A DNA stretch of 64,000 nt from Bacteroidaceae bacterium (GTDB taxonomy: Bacteria > Bacteroidota > Bacteroidia > Bacteroidales > Bacteroidaceae): the NCBI GenBank assembly GCA_902362595.1, contig CABIXF010000015.1, positions 21,597 through 85,596 on the forward strand, written 5' to 3'. The notes under the pieces are model-generated. The model did no database searches. It saw only the letters and a program-made list of their open reading frames with translations, and had not been told where the DNA came from. The position numbers and the translations under genes are program-made. Positions 43,774-52,586 of this stretch are shown piece by piece (position 1 is the first letter of the stretch; the number at the start of each line of letters is the position of its first letter).

Positions 43774-46056
43774 ATGTCGGAATTGGCCCCTCTTATCAGT
43801 GATTTGGCATTAATATTGATTAGTGCCGGAGTTATCACATTGATCTTTAAAAAATTAAAACAGCCCCTTGTGTTGGGATATATCGTAGCGGGTTTTGTAT
43901 GCAGTCCTCATTTCACGTTTACTCCTTCGGTGGCGGATGCCGACAATATCCAGACTTGGTCGGAGATTGGCGTGATTTTCTTGCTCTTTGCCTTGGGACT
44001 GGAGTTCAGCTTCAAGAAACTGATGAAGGTGGGGGGCTCGGCGGTTATTTCGGCTTGTACCATTATTTTCTGTATGATTATGGTCGGGATTTTCGTGGGA
44101 TGGCTGTTCGGCTGGAAGCAGATGGACTGTATCTATTTGGGAGGTATGCTGGCCATGTCGTCCACAACCATTATTTATAAGGCATTCGATGATTTGGGAT
44201 TGCGACAGCAACGCTTTGCGGGCTTGGTGCTCAGTATCCTGATTCTGGAAGATATCTTGGCTATCGTGTTGATGGTGATGTTGTCCACAATGGCGGTGAG
44301 CAAGAACTTTGAAGGCAGTGAGATGATTTACAGCATCGGCAAACTGGTGTTCTTCCTGATTCTGTGGTTTGTGGTGGGGATTTACCTCATCCCATTGTTC
44401 CTGAAGAAGTCCCGTAAGCTGATGAGTGATGAAACGTTGCTGATTGTGTCGTTGGCCTTGTGTTTCGGCATGGTGGTGCTGGCGGCAAGGGTGGGATTCT
44501 CTCCTGCTTTCGGGGCCTTTATCATGGGTTCTATTTTGGCCGAGACCATTGAATCGGAGCATATCGACAAGCTGGTGGCTCCGGTGAAAGACTTGTTTGG
44601 GGCCATCTTCTTTGTATCGGTCGGCATGATGGTCGACCCGAACATGATTGTGGAATATATCTGGCCGATTCTCGCTATTGTGGTGGCCATTCTGGTAGGA
44701 CAGACCATTTTCGGTACGGGAGGTGTGTTGCTGTCCGGTCAGCCGTTGAAGATTGCCATGCAGTGCGGATTCAGTCTGACGCAGATTGGTGAATTTGCAT
44801 TCATCATTGCCGCATTGGGTGTCAGTCTGCATGTCACGAGTCATTTCCTGTATCCGATTGTAGTGGCGGTATCCGTCATTACGACCTTCCTTACTCCGTA
44901 CATGATTCGTCTGTCGGGGCCTGCCTATACTTTCATAGACCGTCATTTGCCGGTGTTCTGGCGGCATTTGCTGGAACGCTACACGGCTGGTGTGCAACCG
45001 GTAAACCATCAGAATAACTGGAAGAATCTCCTGATATCTATCGTGCGTATCACTCTGATTTACCTGGTGCTTTCCGTAGCGATGGGGGTACTCTCTTTCA
45101 ATCTGTTCCTTCCGCTGCTGGTATCTGCTGCGGGGGATTTCTGGGGAAAGGTGGCAGGAGCCGTGGTGACGATTGCCTTGATTGCGCCTTTCCTGCGGGC
45201 CATGATTATGAAGAAAAACCATTCTATCGAGTTTAAAGCGTTGTGGGCGGACAGCCGTTTCAATCATGCTCCCTTGATATCCATTGTGTTGCTGCGTATT
45301 GTGTTGGCCGTGTTGTTTGTAATTTACATCATCAAACATCTGTTCCAGGCTTCCGTAGCACTGATGGCAGGTATCGCCATTTTGGTTGTATTGCTCATGA
45401 TTGCTTCCCGTTTCCTGAAAAAGCAGTCCATCGGGCTGGAACGTACGTTTGTGCAGAACTTACGTTCGAAAGAGATGCGTAAGGCGTATTTGGGAGAAAG
45501 CCAGCCGGAATATGCCGGGCGCTTGCTCGACAGAGACTTGCACTTGTCGGATTTTGTCATCCCGGCCGATTCGCTTTGGGGCGGGAAAACCTTGATGGAG
45601 CTGGACTTTGGAAAGAAATATGGGGTGCATGTGGCTTCCATCATCCGGGGAGCGCATCGGATTAATATTCCAGGCGGAGGGAATCGCATTTTCCCCAACG
45701 ACAAATTGCAGGTAATCGGTACCGATGAGCAGTTGTCCGCCTTTTCTTCCCAGCTGGAAAAGGTTGCAAAAGGACATACGGATGAGGATTTCGAGGAACA
45801 TGAAATGTACCTGAAGCAGTTTGTGGTATCGCGTAAATCGCCGTTCTGCGGACGTACCATCCGGGAAAGCGGTATCCGTAATAAATACCATTGTCTGGTT
45901 GTGGGAATCGAATCGGCAGATGACAGCAAGCTCCGGCAGCCGGAGGTTTCCTTCACCTTGCAGAAGGGCGATGTGGTATGGGTCGTAGGGGAGGAGGAAG
46001 ACCTGAAGACCTTGTTTGCGGTATCGGAAGTTCCTGAGCCTGAGATGGCGGAATGA
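43774..46056 (+). CDS. CPA2 cation:proton antiporter with two RCK_C domains
   Basis: 760 residues. The first 380 form the KefB/NhaP2-like antiporter (LGYIVAGFVCSPHFTF, then LFALGLEFSFKKLMKVG, then GFSPAFGAFIMGSILAET). More membrane helices follow, then two TrkA-C/RCK_C domains (LSDFVIPADSLWGGKTLMELDFGKKYGVHVASIIRG near 590, and LKQFVVSRKSPFCGRTIRESGI near 680). No nucleotide-binding RCK_N domain is visible. It exchanges K+ or Na+ for H+ at the inner membrane; the RCK_C pair presumably binds a ligand that gates it. Confidence 0.9.
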   Translation: MSELAPLISDLALILISAGVITLIFKKLKQPLVLGYIVAGFVCSPHFTFTPSVADADNIQTWSEIGVIFLLFALGLEFSFKKLMKVGGSAVISACTIIFCMIMVGIFVGWLFGWKQMDCIYLGGMLAMSSTTIIYKAFDDLGLRQQRFAGLVLSILILEDILAIVLMVMLSTMAVSKNFEGSEMIYSIGKLVFFLILWFVVGIYLIPLFLKKSRKLMSDETLLIVSLALCFGMVVLAARVGFSPAFGAFIMGSILAETIESEHIDKLVAPVKDLFGAIFFVSVGMMVDPNMIVEYIWPILAIVVAILVGQTIFGTGGVLLSGQPLKIAMQCGFSLTQIGEFAFIIAALGVSLHVTSHFLYPIVVAVSVITTFLTPYMIRLSGPAYTFIDRHLPVFWRHLLERYTAGVQPVNHQNNWKNLLISIVRITLIYLVLSVAMGVLSFNLFLPLLVSAAGDFWGKVAGAVVTIALIAPFLRAMIMKKNHSIEFKALWADSRFNHAPLISIVLLRIVLAVLFVIYIIKHLFQASVALMAGIAILVVLLMIASRFLKKQSIGLERTFVQNLRSKEMRKAYLGESQPEYAGRLLDRDLHLSDFVIPADSLWGGKTLMELDFGKKYGVHVASIIRGAHRINIPGGGNRIFPNDKLQVIGTDEQLSAFSSQLEKVAKGHTDEDFEEHEMYLKQFVVSRKSPFCGRTIRESGIRNKYHCLVVGIESADDSKLRQPEVSFTLQKGDVVWVVGEEEDLKTLFAVSEVPEPEMAE

Positions 46057-46074
46057 ATAGGAACGAAAAAGAAA

Positions 46075-46116
46075 CGGGCTTTGCAAGATTGGAATATCTT
46101 ACGAAGCCCGATTCTT
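46075..46116. terminator. Bidirectional terminator
   Basis: CGGGCTT (46075-46081) pairs with AAGCCCG (46104-46110), extended inward by AAGAT/ATCTT-type pairs. It is flanked by A5 on the left and TTCTTTT on the right, between the convergent antiporter and S4-domain genes. Confidence 0.75.
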
Positions 46117-46138
46117 TTCTGAATGGTTTTTCTTTGCG

Positions 46139-46570
46139 TTATTCTTCTTCACTGTCTTCTTCCTCGTCGAAGTCGAAGTCAAAATCATCCATGTATTCCG
46201 GTGTGAAGAACTCGTCCAAATCTCTTCGTTCCTTTTTGGTAGGACGTCCGGTGCCTCTTGCGCGGTCTACGAAGCCGCTGATTTTGCTCATCTCCAACAG
46301 TTCATATTGGTCGGGTGTCGTGACGTTTTCCATCACATCAGGAACCAGTTTGGCCCCCACCCGTTTCTCGATGGCCTGCAACACCTTGAAGGAATAGGTA
46401 ACGGGTGGTTTTCTGACCTGTACCACATCCCCCGGTTTGACCGTCCGGGCTGGTTTGGCCTGCGCACCGTTGATGGAGATTCTTCCTTTTTTGCAGGCTT
46501 CGGCCGCAATCGTTCTTGTTTTAAAGATACGTGCGGCCCACATCCATTTATCTATTCTTGCTTCTGGCAT
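46139..46570 (-). CDS. Hsp15-like S4-domain RNA-binding protein
   Basis: 143 residues. The S4 RNA-binding domain occupies about residues 3-60 (RIDKWMWAARIFKTRTIAAEACKKGRISINGAQAKPARTVKPGDVVQVR), followed by a basic helix and a very acidic C-terminus rich in Asp/Glu. This is the HslR/Hsp15 pattern; in E. coli that protein rescues stalled 50S subunits carrying nascent chains. It lies 4 bases downstream of pth, another ribosome-rescue gene, on the same strand, so the two are probably cotranscribed. Confidence 0.9.
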   Translation of the reverse strand: MPEARIDKWMWAARIFKTRTIAAEACKKGRISINGAQAKPARTVKPGDVVQVRKPPVTYSFKVLQAIEKRVGAKLVPDVMENVTTPDQYELLEMSKISGFVDRARGTGRPTKKERRDLDEFFTPEYMDDFDFDFDEEEDSEEE

Positions 46571-46574
46571 GTGC

Positions 46575-47138
46575 TTATTTGTTGTTATACTGGTTCATGG
46601 TATTGTTCAGTCCGGCCAGGCAGAAACTTTTGATGATTTCCTGCGCCACTTCCAGGCGTTCCGGCATCAGTTTCATGGCTTCCTCGTCGAAATGTCCTAA
46701 TACGAAATCGATTTGTCCTCCTCTTGGAAAATCGTTGCCAATGCCAAAGCGAAGGCGGGCATAGTTTTGAGTCCCTAAGGTAGCGGCGATGTGTTTCAGG
46801 CCGTTGTGTCCGGCGTCACTTCCTTTTCCTTTTAGTCGCAACGTACCGAAGGGAAGGGCCAGGTCATCCACTACGATAAGCACATTTTCCAGAGGAATTT
46901 TCTCCTGTTGCATCCAGTAGCGTACAGCGTTTCCACTGAGGTTCATATAGGTGGACGGTTTGAGCAGGATTAACTGTTGTCCTTTTAACGACAGGTGTGC
47001 AGTGGCTCCATAACGTCCATCGCTAAAAACAATATTGGACGCCTTAGCTAAGGCGTCCAATACCATAAATCCTATATTATGACGGGTTTCGCGGTATTCT
47101 TCACCGATATTCCCCAGTCCAACAATCAAGTATTTCAT
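46575..47138 (-). CDS. pth: Peptidyl-tRNA hydrolase
   Basis: 187 residues, full length. Catalytic and tRNA-binding residues match E. coli Pth: Asn10 and His20 in [18 protein letters not shown], Asn66 in MNLSGN, Asp91/92 in VVDDLALP, and Asn112 in GHNG. It releases peptides from peptidyl-tRNA that drops off ribosomes, recycling tRNA. It lies 32 bases downstream of rplY and directly upstream of the Hsp15-like gene, making a translation-quality operon rplY-pth-hsp15. Confidence 0.97.
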   Translation of the reverse strand: MKYLIVGLGNIGEEYRETRHNIGFMVLDALAKASNIVFSDGRYGATAHLSLKGQQLILLKPSTYMNLSGNAVRYWMQQEKIPLENVLIVVDDLALPFGTLRLKGKGSDAGHNGLKHIAATLGTQNYARLRFGIGNDFPRGGQIDFVLGHFDEEAMKLMPERLEVAQEIIKSFCLAGLNNTMNQYNNK

Positions 47139-47170
47139 TGAAAGGATTTTTGAGTGTGTAGGTTACTGAA

Positions 47171-47767
47171 TTATTTACCAGCAGCAGCCTGAGCACCACG
47201 AGCGGCACGAGTCAATTTAACTGCGCAAACTACGGCTTCTTTTGCGTTCAGCAATTCCAGACCTTCGTAGTTCAATTCACCTACTTTGACAGTTTTACCC
47301 AATCCCAGCGGAGTTACGTCGATAACCAGACGTTCCGGAATGATGTTGTACAAAGCTTTCACTTTCAATTTACGAATCTGCAGAGCCAATTTACCACCGG
47401 CTTTCACACCTTCTGCCAAACCTTCCAGTTTTACAGGAACTTCCATTACGATAGGTTTGTTTTCATCAATCTGATAGAAGTCTACGTGCAGAATCTTGTC
47501 TGTTACAGGGTGGAACTGGATATCTTTCATGATGGCATTTACAACCTTACCATCGATGTTCAAGTCTACTACATAGATATGCGGTGTGTATACCAAATTT
47601 CGCAAGCCTTCTGTCGGAACAGTAAAGTGAGTAGCAACTTGGTTGCCGTTTTCATCTTTCTGGATTCCGTACAATACGCAAGGAACACCATTTTCTTTAC
47701 GAAGTTCACGAGTGGCTTTCTTACCAGTTTCAGTTCTCAAAGAACCTTTGATTTCAATTGATTTCAT
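47171..47767 (-). CDS. rplY: 50S ribosomal protein L25/general stress protein Ctc
   Basis: 198 residues. The N-terminal L25 domain (about 1-95) binds 5S rRNA; the C-terminal TL5/Ctc beta domain follows (VPVKLEGLAEGVKAGGKL, then IPERLVIDVTPLGLGKTVKVGEL). An Ala-rich tail ends the protein. It is the long CTC form, common outside the gamma-proteobacteria. It is first in the rplY-pth-hsp15 operon and has a clear promoter with a 100-base leader containing a direct repeat. Confidence 0.96.
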   Translation of the reverse strand: MKSIEIKGSLRTETGKKATRELRKENGVPCVLYGIQKDENGNQVATHFTVPTEGLRNLVYTPHIYVVDLNIDGKVVNAIMKDIQFHPVTDKILHVDFYQIDENKPIVMEVPVKLEGLAEGVKAGGKLALQIRKLKVKALYNIIPERLVIDVTPLGLGKTVKVGELNYEGLELLNAKEAVVCAVKLTRAARGAQAAAGK

Positions 47768-47824
47768 TTTCTAAAAAAATTTGTGTTACTCTAAATTAAG
47801 TTGATTTTCTTTGCTTAATTCGCC

Positions 47825-47852
47825 ATCACACGATGTGGTATATCACACGATG
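47825..47852. repeat. Direct repeat in rplY leader
   Basis: ATCACACGATG occurs at 47825-47835 and again at 47842-47852, 17 bases apart. It lies in the transcribed leader of rplY, between the promoter and the start codon, where it could be an RNA or protein binding site. Confidence 0.5.
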
Positions 47853-47869
47853 AGCTTGAAAAAGCGGCG

Positions 47870-47901
47870 CAAAGGTATGTATTTTTTTTTGATATTCCAA
47901 A
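47870..47901 (-). promoter_or_regulatory. rplY promoter (-33/-7)
   Basis: On the minus strand, TTTG (47898-47901), then 20 bases later TACCTTTG (47870-47877). This is a full match to the Bacteroidetes consensus, giving a leader of about 100 bases. Confidence 0.75.
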
Positions 47902-47956
47902 ATTCCCCTCAATAAAATCCTGTGATTCAGCTGTAAATTGATTCGCTGAACCTTTT

Positions 47957-48331
47957 TTAGAAGTCAATGTCGATTTTGATTTCTCCCGATTGCTGTGGCT
48001 CCTCTTCAGTTTTTGGCGTTTCTGCATGGTCTTCAGCGGTCAGCTCGCCTTGCTCATGTCCAATAAAGTCGATAGCTTGCTGCAGACCGTGCATGAACTT
48101 TTCAAAATCTTCTTTATATAAGAATATTTTGTGCTTTTCAAAATTCACCTGAGGGTCGTCTTTGTCAAGCGAAACCACTTTCTTGCTTTCTGTGATAGCA
48201 ATGAACATTTCTTCCTTCCGGTTTTTCTTTACATCCAGATAGTAAATTCGCTTTCCTGCCTTAATCGCTTTGGAAAATACGATTTCTTTGTCGTTTTCAA
48301 TAGTTGTACTTTTCTTTTTCAGTTCTTCCAT
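47957..48331 (-). CDS. PUR family DNA/RNA-binding protein (DUF3276)
   Basis: 124 residues. Residues about 15-95 match the DUF3276 PUR-alpha-like domain (EIVFSKAIKAGKRIYYLDVKKNRKEEMFIAITESKKV, then FEKHKIFLYKEDFEKFMHGLQQAIDFI), a single-stranded nucleic-acid-binding fold found in Bacteroidetes and spirochaetes. The tail is acidic. It probably acts as a dimeric nucleic-acid chaperone. It is divergent from nusB and has no operon partner. Confidence 0.9.
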   Translation of the reverse strand: MEELKKKSTTIENDKEIVFSKAIKAGKRIYYLDVKKNRKEEMFIAITESKKVVSLDKDDPQVNFEKHKIFLYKEDFEKFMHGLQQAIDFIGHEQGELTAEDHAETPKTEEEPQQSGEIKIDIDF

Positions 48332-48472
48332 AACTCACTGTTACTAATAAAAATGCGTTCAAATTTGAATATTTTTTTGCAATGTGGCAAGAGAGAATGA
48401 AGAAAAAATATCGAATCTCTGAAAAAAAGAAAAAATATGGTACTTCATGGTGGGCTGTAAAAGAAAATTACT

Positions 48473-48480
48473 TATTTTTG
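48473..48480 (+). promoter_or_regulatory. -7 element of nusB operon
   Basis: TATTTTTG matches TAnnTTTG and lies 32 bases before the nusB start codon. No TTTG -33 element is visible. Confidence 0.5.
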
Positions 48481-48512
48481 CACACCTAAAAATGTAGTTT
48501 TGTTTATATATT

Positions 48513-49439
48513 ATGATCAACAGAGTTCTTATTCGTCTGAAGATAGTTCAGATAATTTATGCGTATTATCAGAACGGCGGTAAAAATTTGGATACTGCAG
48601 AAAAAGAGTTGTTCTTCAGTTTATCCAAAGCGTATGATTTGTATAACTATCTTTTGCTTTTAATGGTAGAAGTAACCCGGTATGCCAACAAGCGGTTGGA
48701 TGCTGCGAAAAATAAATTGGTTCCTACCAAGGAAGATTTGTCTCCCAACATGAAATTTGTAGAAAACCGTTTCATTGCACAGTTGGAAGTGAATAAACAA
48801 TTGAATGCTTTTGCTGCTTCCCAAAAGAAAACGTGGGAAAATGAAGGTGACTTTATTAAAAACTTGTGTGAGCAAATCATGCAGAGTGACATATATAAAG
48901 AATATATGGCAAGTGAAACATCGTCTTATGATGAAGACCGTGAGTTGTGGAGAAAAGTTTATAAGAAGATTATTTTTAATAATGCAGCTCTAGATGAAGT
49001 ATTGGAAGATCAGAGCTTGTATTGGAATGATGACAAGGAAATCGTGGATACTTTTGTCTTGAAGACTATCAAGCGTTTTGATCCGAAGAATGGAGAAAAA
49101 CAGGAACTTCTTCCTGAATTTAAGGATGAGGAAGATCAGGATTTTGCCCGTCGTTTGTTCCGCCGCTCTATTTTGAATGCGGATTATTATCGTCATTTGA
49201 TTAGTGAGAACTCAAAGAACTGGGATTTGGATCGTGTGGCATTAATGGATGTAATTATTATGCAGATTGCTTTGGCTGAAATTCTCAGTTTTCCGAATAT
49301 TCCGGTGAATGTGTCTTTGAATGAGTATGTGGAAATAGCGAAGTTGTATAGTACTCCGAAGAGTGGAGGATTCATCAATGGTACACTGGATGGGATTGTT
49401 AATCAATTAAAAAAGGAAAATAAGCTGACTAAAAACTGA
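48513..49439 (+). CDS. nusB: Transcription antitermination factor NusB
   Basis: 308 residues, about twice the E. coli length. The C-terminal 130 residues are the NusB helical bundle (RRLFRRSILNADYYRHLISENSKNWDLDRVALMDVIIMQIALAEILSFPNIPVNVSLNEYVEIAKLYSTPKSGGFINGTLDGIV), and the helical N-terminal extension is the form usual in Bacteroidetes. It binds boxA RNA with NusE/S10 to support rRNA transcription. It is first in a run with yajC (41 bases later), ybbR and coaE. Confidence 0.93.
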   Translation: MINRVLIRLKIVQIIYAYYQNGGKNLDTAEKELFFSLSKAYDLYNYLLLLMVEVTRYANKRLDAAKNKLVPTKEDLSPNMKFVENRFIAQLEVNKQLNAFAASQKKTWENEGDFIKNLCEQIMQSDIYKEYMASETSSYDEDRELWRKVYKKIIFNNAALDEVLEDQSLYWNDDKEIVDTFVLKTIKRFDPKNGEKQELLPEFKDEEDQDFARRLFRRSILNADYYRHLISENSKNWDLDRVALMDVIIMQIALAEILSFPNIPVNVSLNEYVEIAKLYSTPKSGGFINGTLDGIVNQLKKENKLTKN

Positions 49440-49480
49440 TATATTTGTCAGACTATTATTAATCTAAACCGAGAAAACGT

Positions 49481-49789
49481 ATGAATTTGTTAGCTGTCGT
49501 ATTACAGGCTCAAGGAGGAGCAGATTACTCTTTCCTTATTATGATGGTGGCGATTTTCGCCATTATGTACTTCTTTATGATTCGTCCTCAGAACAAGAAG
49601 CAGAAAGAAATTGCCAAGTTCCGTAAAAACCTGGAAGTAGGCCAATCTGTAGTGACTGCAGGAGGTATCTATGGAAAAATAAAGGAAGTAGAAGACAATA
49701 CAGTTGTAGTTGAAATAGCTGCTGGTGTAAAAATTAAAGTAGATAAAAACTCTATTTATGCGGATGCACAGGCTCAGCCTGCGAAATAA
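49481..49789 (+). CDS. yajC: Preprotein translocase subunit YajC
   Basis: 102 residues. One membrane helix (YSFLIMMVAIFAIMYFFMIRPQNKKQKEIAKF, with the family's RPQNKK signature) is followed by a small cytosolic beta domain (VVTAGGIYGKIKEVEDNTVVVEIAAGVKIKVDKNSI). It associates with SecDF at the translocon. It lies between nusB and ybbR on the same strand, as is common in Bacteroidetes. Confidence 0.96.
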   Translation: MNLLAVVLQAQGGADYSFLIMMVAIFAIMYFFMIRPQNKKQKEIAKFRKNLEVGQSVVTAGGIYGKIKEVEDNTVVVEIAAGVKIKVDKNSIYADAQAQPAK

Positions 49790-49797
49790 TTGTCATT

Positions 49798-50844
49798 ATG
49801 GCTATGTTCGATGGAAAGAACATAAAGAGATATTACTTGATTATCATTCGTAAAATCAGGAATTTCCTGCTCAGTGAAAAGAGCAGGGAATTCCTGATTT
49901 TTCTGTTTTTTGTTTTTGTGTCATTGTGCTTTTGGTTCTTACAAACAATGAATGATGTGTATCAAACAGAATTCAAGATTCCGGTGCGGTTGAAGAATGT
50001 ACCGAAGGAAGTAGTGATGACCTCAGAACTTCCGAATGAAATTAAGGTAAAGGTAGAAGATCGAGGTACGGTCTTGTTGAATTACATGTTGGGAAAAACT
50101 TTTTTTCCGCTGACTTTCAATTTTGAGGATTATCAAGATAAAGGTTCTTACGTACGTATTCCGCAGACAGAGGTCGTAAAGAAGGTGACAGCCCAGTTGA
50201 ATAATTCTACTCAGCTTCTGTCTGTACGTCCTGACACGTTGGATTATATTTACTCGAAAGGAGTTGCAAAGAAAGTTCCTGTAGCTGTGGGAGGAGAGGT
50301 CTCAGCGGGGCGGCAGTATTATGTGTCGGAGATGAAAGTGTCTCCGGATTCTGTCGTTGTGTATGCTCCTCCAGGAGTGCTGAATTCTATCTTGACGGCT
50401 TACACCCAACCATTTCATTGGACTAATGTGACCGATACTCTTAAGAAACATATTAATTTGCAAAAACTTCATGGTGTGAAGTTTGTACCTTCATCGGTAG
50501 ATGTGACTGCTTGTGTGGATATGTATTCTGAAAAGACATTGGAAGTACCAGTTGTTGGAATCGATTTTCCTAAAGGGAAAGTGTTGCGAACTTTTCCTTC
50601 TAAAGTACAAGTGGTTTTTCAGGTAGGATTGAAAAATTTTAAGTCGGTGAAGGCGCATGATTTTCTTGTGGGAGTATCCTATAGTGATGTGGTGAATAAT
50701 AAATCTGAGAAATTGCAACTTACTTTAAAACGGTATCCGGATGTGGTTACTCATATTCGCATAAGCCCTTTATCAGTGGATTATCTGATAGAACAGCAAA
50801 CCGTGGAAAAGGCGGTAAAAAATGGGGATGTAGCGGATGATTAA
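49798..50844 (+). CDS. YbbR-like domain protein
   Basis: 348 residues. A single membrane helix (FLIFLFFVFVSLCFWFLQTM, about 33-53) is followed by tandem YbbR-like beta domains (FKIPVRLKNVPKEVVMTSELPNEIKVKVEDRG, then VAVGGEVSAGRQYYVSEMKVSPDSVVVYAPPGVLNSI). YbbR/CdaR proteins in Firmicutes regulate diadenylate cyclase. No cyclase gene is adjacent here, so the role is open. The last codons overlap the coaE start by 8 bases. Confidence 0.85.
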   Translation: MAMFDGKNIKRYYLIIIRKIRNFLLSEKSREFLIFLFFVFVSLCFWFLQTMNDVYQTEFKIPVRLKNVPKEVVMTSELPNEIKVKVEDRGTVLLNYMLGKTFFPLTFNFEDYQDKGSYVRIPQTEVVKKVTAQLNNSTQLLSVRPDTLDYIYSKGVAKKVPVAVGGEVSAGRQYYVSEMKVSPDSVVVYAPPGVLNSILTAYTQPFHWTNVTDTLKKHINLQKLHGVKFVPSSVDVTACVDMYSEKTLEVPVVGIDFPKGKVLRTFPSKVQVVFQVGLKNFKSVKAHDFLVGVSYSDVVNNKSEKLQLTLKRYPDVVTHIRISPLSVDYLIEQQTVEKAVKNGDVADD

Positions 50845-51442
50845 AATTGGAATTACCGGAGGAATTGGCAGTGGAAAATCATACATAGCCCATCTGTTAG
50901 AGAAGAAAGGAATACCATTGTATGATACTGACCGGGAAGCTAAACGGCTGACTGTAACACACCCTCGGATACGGAAGGAACTTTCGGCTTTGTTGGGCAC
51001 GGAGGTTTATCAAGCGGATGGAACCTTGAATAAGTCTTTGGTAGCCAACTACCTGTTTTCTTCTCCAAAGCATGCCGGGCACATCAATCAAATTATCCAT
51101 CCATGTGTGTATGAGGATTTTCAATCGTGGGCCAATCGGCAGGCGAAAGTAGGGGCAGAGGTGGTGATGATGGAAAGCGCCATTTTGTTTGAGTCGGGTT
51201 TTCAGAAAGCGGTAGATTATGTAGTGATGGTGTATGCTCCTTTGGATTTGCGCATAAAGCGGGCCATGTTTCGTGATTCGGCATCCGAAGAGCAGATTAA
51301 AGCTCGCATTGCCGCACAGATGGACGACGAGGAAAAGAAAAGGAGAGCCGATTATGTTCTCTTTAATGATGAAAAAATGTCGTTGGAGATGCAGATTGCT
51401 GCATTGGAAGCATGGCTTGCCAGTAGAAAAACGGGCAGATAG
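50837..51442 (+). CDS. coaE: Dephospho-CoA kinase
   Basis: 201 residues. The P-loop GGIGSGKS (8-15) opens the protein, with DTDREAKRL, a lid region and the conserved RIAAQM-DDEEKKRRADYVLFN segment. It phosphorylates the 3' hydroxyl of dephospho-CoA, the last step of coenzyme A synthesis, in the cytosol. It overlaps ybbR by 8 bases and precedes the DUF5606 gene by 66 bases. Confidence 0.95.
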   Translation: MIKIGITGGIGSGKSYIAHLLEKKGIPLYDTDREAKRLTVTHPRIRKELSALLGTEVYQADGTLNKSLVANYLFSSPKHAGHINQIIHPCVYEDFQSWANRQAKVGAEVVMMESAILFESGFQKAVDYVVMVYAPLDLRIKRAMFRDSASEEQIKARIAAQMDDEEKKRRADYVLFNDEKMSLEMQIAALEAWLASRKTGR

Positions 51443-51508
51443 TTTGTGTATGTCATTCGTCCGTTGTATTTTTGTCACTTGTAATTAATTTTAATCATAT
51501 AGGAAAAA

Positions 51509-51922
51509 ATGTTGAAAACTATTTTAGCTATTGCAGGGAAACCTGGTTTGTATAAACTGATTTCTCAGGCAAAAAATATGCTGATTGTGGAAACCGTCAG
51601 TGCAGAAAAGAAAAGAGTTCCAGTTTATGCCAGCGATAAAGTAATTTCATTGGGCGATATCGCAATGTATACGGATGCAGAGGAAGTGCCTCTGAGTGAA
51701 GTGCTGGAATCTGTCAAGAAAAAAGAAAACGGTAACGTGACCGCGTTGGACTACAAGAAAGCCTCTGCAGAAGAGTTGCATGCATTTATGGCGGAAGTGT
51801 TGCCGAATTACGACCGCGACCGTGTACATACCAGCGACATCAAGAAACTGATTCAGTGGTATAACCTGCTGGTTTCAAACGGAGAAACTGATTTTGTAGA
51901 AACAGAAAAAGCGGCCGAATAA
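51509..51922 (+). CDS. DUF5606 domain-containing protein
   Basis: 137 residues, soluble. It matches DUF5606 (LKTILAIAGKPGLYKLISQAKNMLIVETVSAEKKRVPVYASDKVISLGDIAMYTD), a short conserved Bacteroidetes family usually found downstream of coaE. An N-terminal SH3-like beta part is followed by a helical C-terminus (ELHAFMAEVLPNYDRDRVHTSDIKKLIQWYNLL). Its function is unknown; the location suggests a housekeeping role. It ends before a long terminator hairpin. Confidence 0.88.
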   Translation: MLKTILAIAGKPGLYKLISQAKNMLIVETVSAEKKRVPVYASDKVISLGDIAMYTDAEEVPLSEVLESVKKKENGNVTALDYKKASAEELHAFMAEVLPNYDRDRVHTSDIKKLIQWYNLLVSNGETDFVETEKAAE

Positions 51923-51960
51923 ACGAAATACGTACGGTTAGCGTACGGTGAGAAGAAAGT

Positions 51961-52028
51961 AAACTGTCTCAGGACAAACGGATGCGTTGTTCCGGCTACG
52001 GAGTGCGGCATTTGTCCTAAGACAGTTT
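51961..52028 (+). terminator. Terminator between DUF5606 and cobU
   Basis: Arms 51961-51978 and 52011-52028 pair at 17 of 18 positions, with a small CCG/CGG stem in the loop, and end in T7. It closes the nusB operon only 45 bases before cobU, so the cobalamin operon promoter must lie in or very near this hairpin. Confidence 0.85.
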
Positions 52029-52073
52029 TTTTATTATATAACCACGGAAGCCTCAAACGACGGTAAGGAAGAA

Positions 52074-52583
52074 ATGAAAAAGATTATATTGATTACAGGT
52101 GGTGAGCGGTCGGGAAAGAGCAGTTATGCCGAACGGCTGGCTCATGAACTGACGGCATCGCCGGTGTACATTGCTACGGCGAAAATCTGGGACGAGAAAT
52201 TCCGGAAGCGGGTGGAGCGGCATCAGCAGAACCGGGGTCCGGAATGGACGAACATCGAGGAAGAAAAGGAGCTGAGCCGTCACGACATCACCGGCCGGGT
52301 GGCCGTAATCGACTGTGTGACGCTTTGGTGTACAAACTATTTTGTGGAGCTGCAGGATGTAACCTTGGCCTTGGAGGCCTTGAAGCGGGAATTCGACCGC
52401 TTTACCGCACAGGAGGCGACGTTTATCTTTGTGACCAATGAGATTGGGATGGGAGGCGTTTCCCCCAATGAAGTACAGCGCCGATTTACCGACCTGCAGG
52501 GTTGGATGAATCAGTACATCGCTTCCAAAGCCGACCAAGTAGTTCTGATGGTTTCTGGTATTCCGCTTAAAGTGAAAGGATAA
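52074..52583 (+). CDS. cobU: Adenosylcobinamide kinase/guanylyltransferase
   Basis: 169 residues from MKKIILITGGERSGKSSYAERLA. The frame opens at 51987, but everything before 52074 overlaps the terminator and lacks homology, and GGTAAGGAAG lies just before 52074. The P-loop GGERSGKS (9-16), YIATAKIWDEKFRKRVERHQQNR with the guanylylated His, and VTNEIGMGGV are CobU hallmarks. It phosphorylates adenosylcobinamide and then attaches GMP. It is first in the cobalamin operon, 3 bases before cobT. Confidence 0.95.
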   Translation: MKKIILITGGERSGKSSYAERLAHELTASPVYIATAKIWDEKFRKRVERHQQNRGPEWTNIEEEKELSRHDITGRVAVIDCVTLWCTNYFVELQDVTLALEALKREFDRFTAQEATFIFVTNEIGMGGVSPNEVQRRFTDLQGWMNQYIASKADQVVLMVSGIPLKVKG

Positions 52584-52586
52584 ATC

